This document shows positions 13,660 to 25,800 of a stretch of 64,000 nt of DNA, in pieces. Made by a program: the position numbers and the translations under genes. The stretch is from Maylandia zebra (lineage: Eukaryota; Chordata; Actinopteri; Cichliformes; Cichlidae): NCBI RefSeq assembly GCF_041146795.1, contig NC_135184.1, positions 9,414,967 to 9,478,966 on the forward strand, read 5' to 3'. Under the pieces are notes generated by a model. It did no database searches. It was given only the letters and a program-made list of their open reading frames with translations, and was not told where the DNA came from. Every line of letters begins with the position of its first letter. Within the stretch, counting starts at the first letter, position 1.

Positions 13660-14838
13660 GTTTGTTGCTTAAGACTTTCATGCTGCAGGATTTACCACGG
13701 ACAGCCACTGTCAGCAGGCCTTGTGAACTGAATGGACTTGTATATCATCACTTCCAGTTTTATGCCACAGGTCTGCTTCATACAATAGGTCCTCTGATTA
13801 TTTTAGTCAGCATGCGAGCAGGGGAAAAAAAAAAAGATTATCTGTCCAAGAATGTAAATTCCTCAGCAAATCCATTTAATTCCAGACTGGCTTGATTGAG
13901 GGTTGCACTGTGGCATTTATGATGTCGTTATATCCAAAAAACATGTCTTTTACTTAAGGATGCAACAGTTGCATTTTTCTCTTAGTCAAGGTTTTAATAG
14001 CCCTGTGTTATTATTTTGTCTGACTTCAGATTAACATCAGCTGTCTAATGAAAGCACAGTCAACCCCCACATTTTCCCCCCTTCTCCTCAGGTATTGCGC
14101 AATCTTTTCCCGTCATCTTCAAGCTCCAACACATCCATGGATTTTATGTAGCTTCTGTGGAAAAACGCCTAGCTGTATGCAAGCCAAACCACAATTACTG
14201 GTGCAGACCAGCCCCGTTACTAAGGAAATGTCATTTATGTGGCGCAAATGCTAAAGATTGTATTTTTAAAAATATATATACATATCTATCTGGTGCTGTT
14301 TAGATGTTAACTTACTGCCGTGGCGATTGTTCAAACGGTAAAGGCCGATCCAAGCCTCTGACACCGGCCGCTGGTGTGTGCTTCGAACACGGGCGGACCT
14401 TGCGCCAACACGGGTGGCAGAGTGCCGATTCCCGGGCAGCCGCTCGGAAAAGGTGCGGTGTGGTGTGCGGCCTGTCTCCTCAACCTGCTGGTGTTCTGCG
14501 TCGACGGGAGCCTCTGGGCTAACATTGCCGTCTTCCTCGGGTTTCCCCTCGCTGCTGTCGTCGTCCCCGGGTGACGCCTGGCCAATGCTAGAGGGGATGC
14601 TGTGGTGGTCAGCAGGGCTGCCGTCCGCGCTCGCTCCGAGCTGCCCCGGGTCCGAGTCACTACCCTCCTCCGATCGGCTTCGGTTAGCCTCAGTGTCATC
14701 GAAGCTCACCGAAAAGTCGACAACGAGGCTGGTGGGCCTCGTGCAGCGAGGTCGCCGACAGGAATCCCGCTTTGTCCCATCTTTCCCGAAAGCTGAGGAA
14801 ACCGTGTCTTCGTGTAGGCGACTCGTTCTCGTCCCCAT
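2800..14838 (-). CDS. ZNRF1/ZNRF2-like zinc and RING finger E3 ubiquitin ligase (whole gene)
   Basis: Complete minus-strand gene. Coding exons are 14838-14316, 13031-12936, 12557-12452 and 10246-10189 (stop TGA at 10191-10189), phases 1, 1 and 2, total 783 nt, 260 residues. The protein starts MGTRTS, an N-myristoylation consensus as in ZNRF1/2. It continues with an acidic, Ser/Pro-rich low-complexity region (to about residue 160), then the ZNRF zinc finger (CPFC, eleven residues, H, three, C; exon 2), then a C-terminal RING beginning [10 protein letters not shown] with CLCVYH and ending CCPEHPFD. This order and the C-terminal RING are diagnostic of the ZNRF1/2 family (about 230-240 residues in mammals), whose members are membrane-associated ubiquitin ligases of endosomes, lysosomes and synaptic vesicles. 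The N-terminus does not match what I know of ZNRF1 or ZNRF2, so it may be a fish-specific paralogue; I leave the symbol empty. Exon 5 (5441 to about 2790) appears to be pure 3' UTR. Confidence 0.88.
5462..5506. repeat. (GAA)n / poly-A microsatellite
   Basis: About ten GAA units followed by an A-run, immediately upstream (minus-strand sense) of the acceptor of the proposed 3' UTR exon. In transcript sense it is a TTC/T-rich tract and so a natural polypyrimidine tract. Confidence 0.8.
5775..8651 (+). mobile_element. 5'-truncated L2-type non-LTR retrotransposon
   Basis: A long plus-strand frame (to 7669) carries the end of an AP endonuclease domain ([13 protein letters not shown], then LLSDHF), the linker, and the reverse transcriptase with its signature blocks: [39 protein letters not shown] and the catalytic CYADDTQLY. 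The frame carries on to about 8.0 kb through stops TAA (7667), TGA (7718) and TAG (7997). The element ends in attgaattgaat repeats, the short 3' tail typical of fish L2 elements. The catalytic N-terminal part of the endonuclease is missing, so this is a dead, 5'-truncated copy. It lies in the last intron of the ZNRF-like gene, antisense to it. Confidence 0.9.
8652..10143. other. Remainder of ZNRF-like intron 4
   Basis: AT-rich intronic DNA between the L2 insertion and exon 4. Open frames here show no homology I recognise and no codon structure. Nothing else is supported. Confidence 0.55.
10144..10246 (-). CDS. ZNRF-like gene, exon 4 (end of RING, stop, start of 3' UTR)
   Basis: It encodes [19 protein letters not shown] and TGA (10191-10189). 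The Cys and the Cys-x2-His of the CPEH motif complete the RING. After the stop, 45 nt of UTR lead to a strong donor, CAG|GTACGT (exon end at 10144). I infer that the message splices on to the 3' UTR exon at 5441. A terminal, non-coding last exon would match my recollection of the mammalian ZNRF genes. Confidence 0.8.
10247..12451. other. ZNRF-like intron 3
   Basis: Intronic DNA with several A/T homopolymers (10707-10728, 11760-11777). It holds one fragment of the dispersed repeat (11466-11514). No other gene signal is seen. Confidence 0.6.
11466..11514. repeat. Dispersed repeat, copy 2 of 4 (end only)
   Basis: A match of about 45 bp (aacgctacgtccagatgaac, then agaatcaacttttggag) to the terminal part of the repeat at 2519-2634 and 47321-47424. 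Confidence 0.7.
12452..12557 (-). CDS. ZNRF-like gene, exon 3 (first half of RING)
   Basis: A 106-nt exon. It encodes [16 protein letters not shown], then [15 protein letters not shown]: the first RING cysteine pair plus the central Cys/His ligands. The donor is AG|GTATGA in phase 2 and the codon completes as Ser in the next exon. The match to the ZNRF1/2 RING is very close. Confidence 0.9.
12936..13031 (-). CDS. ZNRF-like gene, exon 2 (zinc finger)
   Basis: A 96-nt exon between a good acceptor (ccctctacag) and donor GTAAGTATC. It encodes the N-terminal zinc finger with ligands Cys, Cys, His and Cys (CPFC ... H-LLS-C), followed by a Pro-rich linker ending PPLPYN. In ZNRF1/2 the matching segment also ends in a Tyr-Asn just before the RING. 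Confidence 0.9.
13032..14315. other. ZNRF-like intron 1
   Basis: Intronic sequence with an A-run of about 27-28 nt at 13628-13655. No additional exon could be supported on either strand. Confidence 0.6.
14316..14838 (-). CDS. ZNRF-like gene, exon 1 (start, low-complexity N-terminal half)
   Basis: The ATG is at 14838-14836. The frame stays open 19 codons upstream to another ATG (14895), but I chose the inner one because it gives Met-Gly with Ser at position 6, the myristoylation signature conserved in this family. The exon encodes about 174 residues rich in Ser, Asp, Glu, Pro and Arg, with no fold visible. It is GC-rich compared with the surrounding AT-rich DNA, as expected for a CpG-island first exon. 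The donor is GTAAGT (on the plus strand, cttac at 14311-14315), leaving phase 1. Confidence 0.85.
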
Positions 14839-15480
14839 CTCTGGTAGGCTAATTGAGCTGGCTAGCCGCGCTGCTTCCTCAAAACAAACTACCACAGAAC
14901 GAGGTGGACGGATTAACTTCGAAACGACCCGTAATATGGTAAAATACTCGGATGGACAGTTTAAATAATCCCAACTGCCCAGTAACGTGGCCTTGTGAAA
15001 GGAGTAGTTGAAGTTCGACGTGTCTCCTCCGGCCTCAGTTCGTCCTCACTATCCACATTTTCCTTTCTTTTTTGATGTACCCGTTCTGGCTGCTGCAGCG
15101 GAAATAGAGCGTTTGCGTTTCCTCTTTGTGCCTCAGTCCGGCATTTACGGTAACTTCATCATCCATAATGACTTTATTATTTGAACATTAAACAGCTTAG
15201 ATATGTTTTATGGTGTTATATGTTTATCTAAGATTATTATCTTTTTCAAATAAATATATCTGAATTTATTGCGCGTGACAGTTGTTCTTTTCTGGTCGAC
15301 ACCCATATGTCCGGTATTACGGTAAAAAAAAAAATCGTATTACGAACACAGTATTCTGACCAATCACTGGTCTTTTGATAGCCGGCTGACAGGACAGGTG
15401 TTTGTATGACAGCCGTTTACAGGAAATCAGTGGTTACTCTTGACTTGAAGGGGCTTCGAAACAGAAAATAACGTCTGACG
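14839..15480. promoter_or_regulatory. Probable bidirectional promoter between the ZNRF-like gene and tep1
   Basis: The start codon of the minus-strand gene (14838) and the first proposed tep1 exon (donor at 15534) face away from each other across about 600 bp. The minus-side exon is GC-rich with CpGs, and no TATA box stands out at either edge. Head-to-head spacing like this is typical of shared CpG-type promoters. This is inference from layout; no transcription start can be read directly. Confidence 0.5.
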
Positions 15481-15534
15481 GAAACGTTGTATATCAAACT
15501 CTCTACCCACGGAGTTGAAATTGTGGGTTTTGCG
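15400..15534 (+). other. Putative 5' UTR exon of tep1
   Basis: A strong donor (TTTTGCG|GTGAGT) ends at 15534. The first coding exon begins with ATG immediately after an acceptor at 16246, so an upstream non-coding exon is required and this is the best candidate. The 5' limit is approximate. Confidence 0.5.
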
Positions 15535-16246
15535 GTGAGTTTCCTGTGTCTAGCAATCGTCCTTGTAGCTAACCACGCCTATGAAAACTTGAGTCACTGC
15601 AAAGAACGAAACATTTGCTCCCATATTGAATTCAGCTGCAAATGTTGTGCTGTGTTTGCATTTGGCAGTTCATTCATTGCAGCTAATGTTCTTTCCGTAT
15701 AACTTATATCAGTGTTTGTTTTATTTCTGACTTTGGTGGCTGATTTTACTGCCCTTATTCTTGTTGTTTACACATGGATAATTGTCAAATCGATGACATA
15801 ACATGAGTTGTTGTTTTTGTTTTGTTTGTTTTTTTTTAATCCAAAACAAACTCTGGAGATCACCGCACCAAGTTTAAACGTCGTAGTCCCAATTATGTGT
15901 CAGTTTAGCAAGTTTTACTTTAGTTTCGAGCTGCGTTTGCGGTCTGCTTCAAGGCCCATTTATATTTGTATTTATATTTGACAGATTTATATTTGTTCAC
16001 ATTTCTGTATGTTATTCATGCATTATTCTGTATGTTTCCCAATGACACTATCTACAGTCTGTTGGGCATCATGTTTTCAGACTTTGTTCCTGTAATATGG
16101 TTCACGCCCTTAGATACAATAAAACAGTGCTTGTTCAAACAGTAGAAGGAATCCTGCCACTCAATACTCTGTGCTCTCTAGGATTATATGGCTTGTGACT
16201 GAGAGGAGAGGAGTGGCTTTTGACATTCTGATCTCTTTTTCTGCAG

Positions 16247-17076
16247 ATGAGTGCTCTGACTTTGCAGTCAGCAAGCCTGGCCCCAGGAGTGCAGAAGCAG
16301 CAGCAGGCAACATGTGGGAGAAGTTTGACTTCAAATTATTCTCCCCCAAGTCTGGAGAATAAGTTCTTAGCTCAAACCTCCACAATAATGCCCCAGCTTT
16401 CCTCCCCACTCATAGATTTTGCAGCACAGCCTTCCTCTTGCTCCTCTCTCCAACCCTCCAAACTATCTTCCACCTCATCCTCCCTTCTCTCCACTTCTTC
16501 CTTTGCAGCCTCCTTCACTTCTCCCCTCCTAAGCACCCAGAACAAGCTCCTAGACAGTAACTTATCTCATCATTCTTTTCCCTTGACCTCCTCAGTCCCT
16601 AATGACTCTTTGCTCCCCACATCCCTGGCCAGTGGTGCTCTACTCACTAACTTTGCTCAAACTCCTTCATTCTTCCACCATGATCTCATGAGTAAAGAAG
16701 AGAAAAGGGATGATGGAGGGGATCCAGATGAAAGATATGAGATATCTGAAGTGATGCCTTTCAGTTTTGAAGAAACAAGTGTGGTACATGAGATATTCCT
16801 CATTCCTCTTTAAACATAAAATCATAACACATCAAATTTTATTAAAACTTTTGTTGCATGTCATTTGTAATTTAATTTGTTCTGCACAAGCAGATTTCTG
16901 AGGATGAAGATAATGAGGCTGAAGAAATTGATGCTGAGAAAACTATGGACTTGCCTGTACTGGAAACAGAGTTGATGGAACAAGAATTTGAACAAACCGA
17001 GGTTGTCAGACAGGAGGAATTTGGAGAGGTCGAAAGAGGAAACGAGAAGGCCGAAGAGGAGCTGAAAGACAAAAAG
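16247..17076 (+). CDS. tep1: tep1 exons 2-3: Ser/Pro-rich N-terminus and acidic segment
   Basis: Exon 2 runs 16247 to about 16783 and exon 3 is 16894-17076; residues 1-240. Exon 2 encodes a low-complexity Ser/Leu/Thr/Pro-rich segment. Exon 3 is strongly acidic (ISEDEDNEAEEIDAEKT and following). The four ~30-residue repeats that open mammalian TEP1 are not visible here. The exon 2 donor is ambiguous: GTG at 16781 and GTA at 16784 both keep phase 0. The ATG directly follows the acceptor ctctttttctgcag, which argues for this start. Confidence 0.75.
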
Positions 17077-20000
17077 GTTATAGAGAATAATTTATTTGTG
17101 TTGAACTCCTGGGTGCTGATTAAAGTGACTCCTTGTCTTTGTCTGTCCTTCAGTATTTCCTCTTGAACATTGTATGTTGCTCTCTGGTCAATGAGAGCAC
17201 AGCTCCAGGCCAGAAGGACTGGGACTCAGAGGACAGTGTTTGGACCAGAATCACAAACCTGGCAAAGGATATTTCTGCCTATGACCCACAGTTTCTTCTG
17301 AAGGTATGCATGGGAACTAAATTTTTAATATTTTAACTCCACCAGCACTCCATTATCATGTCAATGTGGTAGAAAAGCAAATTAAAAAAAACAAAACAGA
17401 TAAACACTCAACACCATGTGACAACGGGATAAATCTACTATGACTGCATATATCACAGGCAATATTAAATTGTTGCTCTGTTTCAGGAAAATATTGCCTG
17501 CACAAATGTGTTGTTATAAATGAGTGCATTAGTAGCTACATGCAAATTAGCTAACTCTTTTACAGTCTCCTCATGTAGGTCATGAGGAGATCTGCAAAGA
17601 CTTTCCAGACCAATTAATTCCCACAAGCCTGTATTGTTGGTTGAATTTACGAATGTCTTTAGTTCAACCCAAGATAAAAAAAAATAACATGGTTTATCAC
17701 AAGGTCACACAGCTTCCAACATGCAAATTGTCAGTTTGCATTAAGGTGTGCCCAACATGTAACAAGAGCTTTACTTTCTTGGATGTTCAGAATATTTTCA
17801 TAGACTATTTCACTGTACTCATGCTAACTATTTAGAGCCAGAAATGATCCCATTTGGACAACAGGATAGAGCATTGAAATACCAACTAAAGGTAACAACC
17901 TGGTTTGCAAACTGCATCGAAAAACTGTACAGATAAGACTATACTGTTAGCATTCAGATGCTAAAATCAGACTGATCAAAACTGAAAAAGAAATATCCTC
18001 CTCCTACACCAGATCATCTGCCTCCATCTCACCCTGTCTCTAGCATCCCCCTCAGTCACACCAGCCCATGTCCTGCTTCACGTCATTCACAAATCTTACG
18101 GCAGCTGCTTATTGCACATCCTTGGTACACTGTATCTGCTATCCTTCTTCTTCACGTCCAGACTATCTCAGCTTTGCTTCTCTAACTTTGTCTTCAAATT
18201 GCTCAGCTCAGCTGATATACTCATCTCTAATCCTGTCCATCCCGGGCACTCCTCCTGTCTTTTTGTCAGTGGCACAGACTCCAAACCATACATCATAGTG
18301 GGTCTCACTGCCATCTTATAAATCTTGCTATCCTATTGACACAAACGACTCCTAACACTCATCTCTCCACCTACTGCACACTGCCTGCACTCTCTTCTTC
18401 ACCTCTCTTGTGCACTGTACATTGCTTTGGATGGTTAAAGTCAGGTATTTAAACTCATCTACCTTGACCACTTCTTCTCCTTTCAGCTTCGCTGAACAAG
18501 CTGTATTATTAGTGAGATAATGTGATTAACAATGCTCAAAGTTCCAGCAGCAAAACATGGTAGAGCAGTCCAGTTCAGTGGCTTAAGTTAGCAGAGATAA
18601 GACTTAGAAGATGGCAGTCAGCTATAGCTGTCTATGTTTGCATACCTAACTGTAAGTCTTACCAATATATCTTCAAGATGAACTATGAACCCACTGAACA
18701 CATGTTGTGTTTTAATCAGATAAGCCATAAAAAATTTCCCAAAGGGTCCAACAGGGTAAAAACAGTAGAAAATCCAGTTTAATCACTCATATCAGAGGTC
18801 GGGGATAGCACAATCAGTTTTAGCTGCCTGTCGATTAAATTAGCCACGTCCCTAACTCTATCAAAACGAGCGAGTTATAAAACAACAGCAACAAAAATAT
18901 CACCCCTCTTAGAGTTGTTATGAAGAAGGAAATTACTCATAGAGACCAGAACCTACTTTTTAATGCTAATAGTTGAGCTTTTTTAGTGAGAGTGAATTGC
19001 TTCTGGAGCCAGGCTGAAGGGCTCATTGAGGGAACTGCAGTTTTGGGGGGGTTTTCCACTTTGGTGTTTGCTTAATTTTTCAGCCCTGATGCACACACAT
19101 CAGGTATTCTCAAATAACCAATTTAAAGTGGTGCGTCATGAGAGTAAGCACAGCTAATGAATGGTACACATAATCATGTATGTCATATATTATATGGTCT
19201 GTCTGCTCCAATCTAGGTGGCACTTTACACTCGACAGAAGTTAAATATTCGGATCACTGCGAACTTCTTATTGGCTCTGGCTGCCAACCTGCCGCCCACC
19301 AAGCCACATGTCCGCAGATACTTCTGTGCTGCTGTACAGCTGCCGTCTGATTGGCTGGAAATAGTCAGAATCTACAGTACAGTAAGTCATAATGATTATC
19401 TGTTGTACGGTCTGGACGATCTGGATGTACCAAGTCTGTCTTCACACTACAATCTGATGTTTCCAGTGCTTCAGCCGCTCTCTGCCGATGTGCCTGAAGA
19501 AGGCGATGGCTGACAAGTTCAAGCAGTTCAGCGAGTATCAGCTGGCCAAATACAACACACGCAAGCACCGCTGTAAGCACAACCGCAACAAGCGCAAAGC
19601 AAAGGTACACATTCAGTGATTATGTTCTCTCCTAAACTTTTAAGGTCTCAATGTGGAAATTAAGGCCTAACCAAGTAATACTAATTTCACCACCTCTTTA
19701 GTGGGGAAAAAACTTTAGTACTAGAGATGAACACTTTGCTTTTATTGTTTTGTTTTTGTTCTGCCTCACTGACTCAACCAGAAAAAACTGCTTGTGGTTT
19801 CTGTGTTTGTGTAGCTGACTCTAAATTCACTTCTTATACATACATGCTTTAAATATCTGTATCTGACCACACATATTATGGCATCTGTGACTTCCAGAAG
19901 CCAACCGATAAACAGATCAAGGAGTGGGCGGACTTGGTCAGATCAAATGCATCAATTCTGAAGAACTTTGTAAGTCAATACACTTTACTGTTGTGTCACT

Positions 20001-22853
20001 AAATAAGGCGCTTCCTTTCAGTTCCTTTCTGTCTTTCTATTTTTTTTAGTTACTGTTTAATGAAGTGCTTTCTTAAAACAGACCTATTATGCTCGTTCTT
20101 ATTTCCTGTCATATATACAAGGATATAACCAGGCTTTACTAATTAGTGAGGCCCAGAACTTTATTTTCTCTTAATGTTTTATATTTAAGTCATAGTGCTT
20201 GTGCTCCAGTGACTAGCAGAAAAGGCTACACTTTTGAGGAGACAACATCCTGCTTTTTCAAGAGTAACTGTATATATAGAAATATGTATATGGAGTTTTG
20301 TGTGTATAAAACAATTAATTAAAACAAAATACAGATTCATTCATTCACTGGAAAATAAACTAGCACAAGGGAAAAGTTACTTAATCCATATTTCTGTCTC
20401 TCCTGTGCCGGTGGCTCACTCTTCCTTCCTAAACCAACCAATTATCCATTCTTATGAGTCATGCTTCAACCAAACCCCCCAAACACAATCCAGTGAGAGG
20501 AACACTACGGTGGGCTGTAACTCTTTAGAATTTCCATGGAGTTATTTTAAAGTGAAAATCATCTTGAGCATCACACAATGATTCATGTTACCAACTACTG
20601 TAATAGGCATATTACTTGCTTGCTAGCACGCAGTTGTACCGCCTTTTGCCTTGAGCACAGAAGCTCCACACACCTGCTGTTCAAACCAGTTTTTGACAAA
20701 CGACCAATCAGGAAAAAGTTGACTTAAAATGAGAAGAGCTAAAACAACTTGTTTCAGAGAGAGTATGAGTTGTTCTTATCATGAAAATCTGCTAACTACT
20801 AAGAAATTGCAGCTTCTAGCCTTCCAGTAGTGTGCACCTTTATGATTTTATGAGTGAAAACTAAACTAAAATGTGTGTTTCGTTTTGTCGTGTAAATAAT
20901 TATATTTTGCTGTTTATGTCAATTTTCTACACGTCTTTGCTGAGCACGGTTGGATGTGCACCTGCTGCTGCAAGCTTCTGTGCAATGGGCTTAATCATAA
21001 ACGTAATGGATCTCATAGATTAAGCAAAGTCTTTTCTGACCTAAAGGGAAAAGTGCTAAAATATAAAAAGAAAGGACAAGATTGTGAGATCATTTAGTGC
21101 AGATTGAGTTGAAAAAGTTCCTGCTAAACAACTGAAAAAATGAATGACTCATTCATCATTTTAATATTGCTTTTGTTCTCTTGAAGAGCCGTTTTTCTAC
21201 TCTTGTTTAAACGTCGGCTATGGCTGCTTTATTTGTGTCTGTGATTGGATGCAGTTGCAGTTAAAGGTGGTGGATAAGAAGCAGAGCGAGTTCAGCATAA
21301 AGAAGATGATCAAGAGGCTTCACATCAAAGAACCGGCTGAACACGTTATGGCCATTCTGGGGAAAAAGTAAGACCTGCAGAATTGTGCTTCAGAGTTTGT
21401 TTCCTTTCACGTTGCATAAGCACATAAAAAAAACATGTAATTCTCATGCTGTTTAATTATGCTTCGTCCACAAGTCCTAATTTTTTTCTGGTGATTGACA
21501 CCTTGTATCTGTTTAGTTGTATGTTTACAGATGCTTGTCATCATATCTGTTCGAGAACCATTTATTAAAATCTTTCTGTACTGGCTATAAATGCTGGAGA
21601 TAGGAAGTTAAAGTCTCGCTAAAAATATAAATGTATGCAGTGTTTTCATTTTTTTTGCACTAGAGGTGCATTATCCTTTCTAATTTATAAGATAGCTGGT
21701 ATGTCTCAGAGAAATGAATTTGTACTCAATTCTTTGTAAAATGCAGCACATTTTTGTTGGAGTTCCTGTTTTGACCCTCTTTGATATTTATTCTTTAGAG
21801 AAATGAAGGTAGAAATCAGGTGCATATAAAAATGCAGTGTTTTTTGTTGTCATTAGGTATCCAGCTGATGTGAAGGCATTCACACACAGTGGAATGAAAG
21901 GCGTGTGGGACAGGGAGAGAGCTGGGCAGCGAATGAAACTTAAGGAGCCGCAGACGTGGGAACGGCTGCTCAGTATGGAGGGCAACAAGGCCGCCACCTG
22001 GGAGAAGCTCATAGGTCTGAAAAACAAAAAGCTTAGGCTTTCTATTGAACTGAACAACGTGCACGGGCTTGTTGACCACAGCAGTGCAACCACTGAATCA
22101 CTTTACCAAGCACATGATGATAGGAAAAAAAATGCATCATCTTTCCCTCTGTGTGTTCAGTGTGTTTCAGAGGTTCATTCCTTCAAGTTAAAAGCCCTCA
22201 ATCACTCTTTACAACACATCAATGAATTTTATGTTTAAATTAGTTATTTAATATTTAGTACAGCAGACTTTAAAGTAGACAGAGCATGCGTGTATACATA
22301 ACCTGCAAATACTCAAAGATAAACATGATTACACACACACAGACAGATAATGTCTCCCCTTCGCAGACACCAAGTCTCTTCCATTCATGGCCATGCTGAG
22401 AAATCTGAGGAACATGATTACTAAGGGCATCAGTGAGGCTCATCACAACAAGATCCTCAGCAGACTGACCAATGAGGTGAAACACACTATAAATCTTTAT
22501 TTTAAAGCATATAAAAAGCGAGTAAAAGATGAGTGAAATTGTTTTGCTGTTGAAATTAGCTCATCAGGTTCTCTGTAACTGTTTGTAATTTGTTTACAGA
22601 AAGCAGTTGTTCAGAGCCGACAGTTTCCTTTTAGATTCCTTGCTGCCTACAAAGTCATCATGGAGCTCTACGCTATGGGTGAGATGCACTATAGTGCAAA
22701 AAACGTTCCATATTCATTATTAAATCAGTATTAGTCTATATTACATCAAATAGGCTAAAATTTAGATGATTCATTGGAATGTATAATTTGGATCAAATAT
22801 TGGGTGTAATGTGAGGGGAGGCGGGGTGACCCTACAGTCACAGCTGGAATATT

Positions 22854-22895
<42 letters not shown>

Positions 22896-25800
22896 GCCAA
22901 TTGACTGCTATTGACTCTGCCAAGATAAGATAAGATGACCTTTATTAGTCCCACAGGTGGGAAATTTGTTTTGAAATTTGTTCAATCAGGTGATTAATTG
23001 GCACCTTATATTAGGGATGGGAAACAAGAACCAGCTCTTGTAAAGAACCGGTTCCTAGTAGTCCAATTTCTTGGAACTGTTAGTCTGCTTGCCTATCAAT
23101 TCCCCTGCTATCAGCTGATTTCAGTTCATGTGTCTAAGAAGGAAAAGATTGGCGCAGTCTGCAGCGTAGATATGGACCTTGCTTTTATTTTTATTGCACA
23201 AAAGGATGAGAGCACGATGGTAAAGTGGAAACTGCATTATGCTGCTAATAGAACCTCAACTTATTTCAAGCACTTGCGCTGAGAGCATGCTTACACTAAG
23301 CTATTCAAAAACCCACAGTGATGTTAAAGCTGAGTGAATGTCAACACAGGCCCAGCAGCCTGACCCTGAACTTCAACAAGTTCACTGATAAGCCGTAAGG
23401 CTTCAGCCTCCTTTTCTATTGGTTTTTGTTTCTACAGTAGAATTACTGTGGTCATCTCTGCTGGTTTTCATCATTGCTTTGTGTTCATATTTAAATACTA
23501 AGAGAAAATCATATGTGTGTCATTATTAGGATAGGGATTTGTGTTTGTATGTGGGGCTCTAGGCTAAGGTTTATGCTATTAACTGGTTATTATGTGACAG
23601 TGCGTTTCAGCATGAAAGTTGCACGAAAGTAACGGAACGAGTAGTATAATGAATTACTTAATTGCTCACAGGAGAAGGTAACACACTGCATTACTTTTAA
23701 GAAAAGTGTTCTGTGTGATATGTGTAATACATTACATTTTTAAATAATGATCACAACACCATTTACAACGAAGACAGCAAATACCTCCAACATTCACAAA
23801 CATTTGACCGCAGAGCATGCAATTTATTTGCAAAAATGCAATGTCTTTGACATACTGCTTAGAGATGGTGGTGGCTCTCAAAGCAGAGCCAATGAAAATC
23901 ACTAAGAAATCAAATTGATAATTGATATTGACAATGGAATTGCAATTGCTGAATTCATATCAGTTCTGATCTGGTTAGGGCCTGTGCTATAGGGCAACTT
24001 CAAGCTTTTACTCCCCAAAACCAAATTGCAGCATTATTTGAAGTGAGCCCTAGGACCATCTCCAAATTGAAGGCTAAGTTTCAACGGTGGATGTCAGAGA
24101 TGGGCCATGAAGAGGGCATCCCAAGAAGACAACAACACAGGAAGACAGTTTCCTCATCCTGGCAGCACTAGGAACTGTAGGCAGTCTTCTACAGTCTTGG
24201 GGGCCAATTGGGAACAGCCAGTCTCTAGTCTGAGAGGGCTGCCATGTCTGCCCTTTACTGTTAGGCCCAATTGTACTGATGTCTGCAACATGTGGACTGT
24301 AAGTAATGAGTTTACAATCTGAATCAACTTCAGGCATCCAATCCAATAAACTACACCAAGCAAGAGTCAATAGCAGAATAAGCTGTTTGTGATTAGCAGA
24401 GAAATTTTGGGAGGTTACTCAACTCTGCTGCTCAACCCACAAATACGTTTTCCTTACAAAAATAGGACCATTTAAAGTGAAATAAACAGGCTTTCCAACA
24501 GTTTAAGATTTATTGCCAAGAGCATTGTTACAACTAAGAATTAATCGGCCACACAAATTTTCATACTTTTTCTGCTAAGTTTATGTGACCAGTTTTAAAC
24601 TAAAATATGTCAGCAAAATGACACAAAACGTAACCCTCCATAGATGAGGTGTAAACATCTGTGAAAAACAAAAAAACACACATAGCACTTCTCCTTTCAA
24701 TCTTTTTTTCTTTTAGCCTCTGCAGTACAGCAACAACTACCCTCTGCCAACAAGATCCTGATGGACATCCTGAAGAAGATTCCCAAAAGCCAGCGCTTAA
24801 ATCGGCTGACGTGGGAAACGACTAAAAAGAGCAGGATCAGGCTGACACTCAGGGTGCCGTTTATCTCTCGAATGTATAGAATGAAGAAGGCCCAGCTCAT
24901 AAAAGCCAAGTATGTGAATGTTATTTTTGAGTTGGTGATAATTACTTTTCCTTTTAGCTTTAGTTAATTTTGGAAAAAAACAAAAACATTCCTGGTTTGC
25001 TAATCTTTACACTGCATTGTTTGGATGTTTTCTATATATAATTTGCTTTTGCAGTGATGCACAGGTTACAAAAGCATCACATGAAGAAAATGTAAATATA
25101 TACTGCCACAAAACTGCTTATAATGACATCGAAAATGTTTTTATGTTGCAGATCGGTTCAGATTAAAATGTATTTGGTAGTGAGAAAAAGAATCAATCTG
25201 CACAGAGTGTAAGACTAAAGTTTTCTGTATGTGTGCAGTCAGAGGAACTACACTGTTGCACTGTTGGACCGTTACCGTAAAGCTCTGGAAACTGCCGTTC
25301 AGATCTCCTGTCGTCACAACGTGCCTCCGCTCCCTGGACGGACACTTATCCTGCTCTCTCCGGGCATCTATTACGATCAGTCTGCGATCAAGAAACTGGA
25401 CTTCTGCCTGCCTCCTGACCCAGAGGAACAAGAAAATGAAGAAAAAGAGGCAGAAAACCCAAAACCGAAACGCAGGAAGACGAATATCGAGGATCATGAC
25501 AAACTCACTCCAAGTGTAACTCCCTATATTTTTATTTTTTATTTTTTTTGTGTCTGGAAAAAGTTTGGTATATTAAAATGACGGAGCCTGTTAACCTCTC
25601 CACCCATTTATTTATCATGTATCTTGACAGAAGATAGAGGTTGCAGTTTTGCTCGCTCTGATGATCTCCAGCAGTACAGAGGATTGTGAGTTGTGCATAA
25701 CTTATTCCAATCAGTGGAAAGAAGCAAAGCTGAAGTCTGATGTCCTGTTGGAAAATGTCAGAAGTGTGCTCAAGCAAATAAAGGTCCATATTCTGTTATA

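Noticed and set aside
21788..22093. Minus-strand frames of 87-101 codons opposite tep1 exon 9
   Set aside because: They are shadows of the conserved plus-strand TROVE exon 21857-22014.
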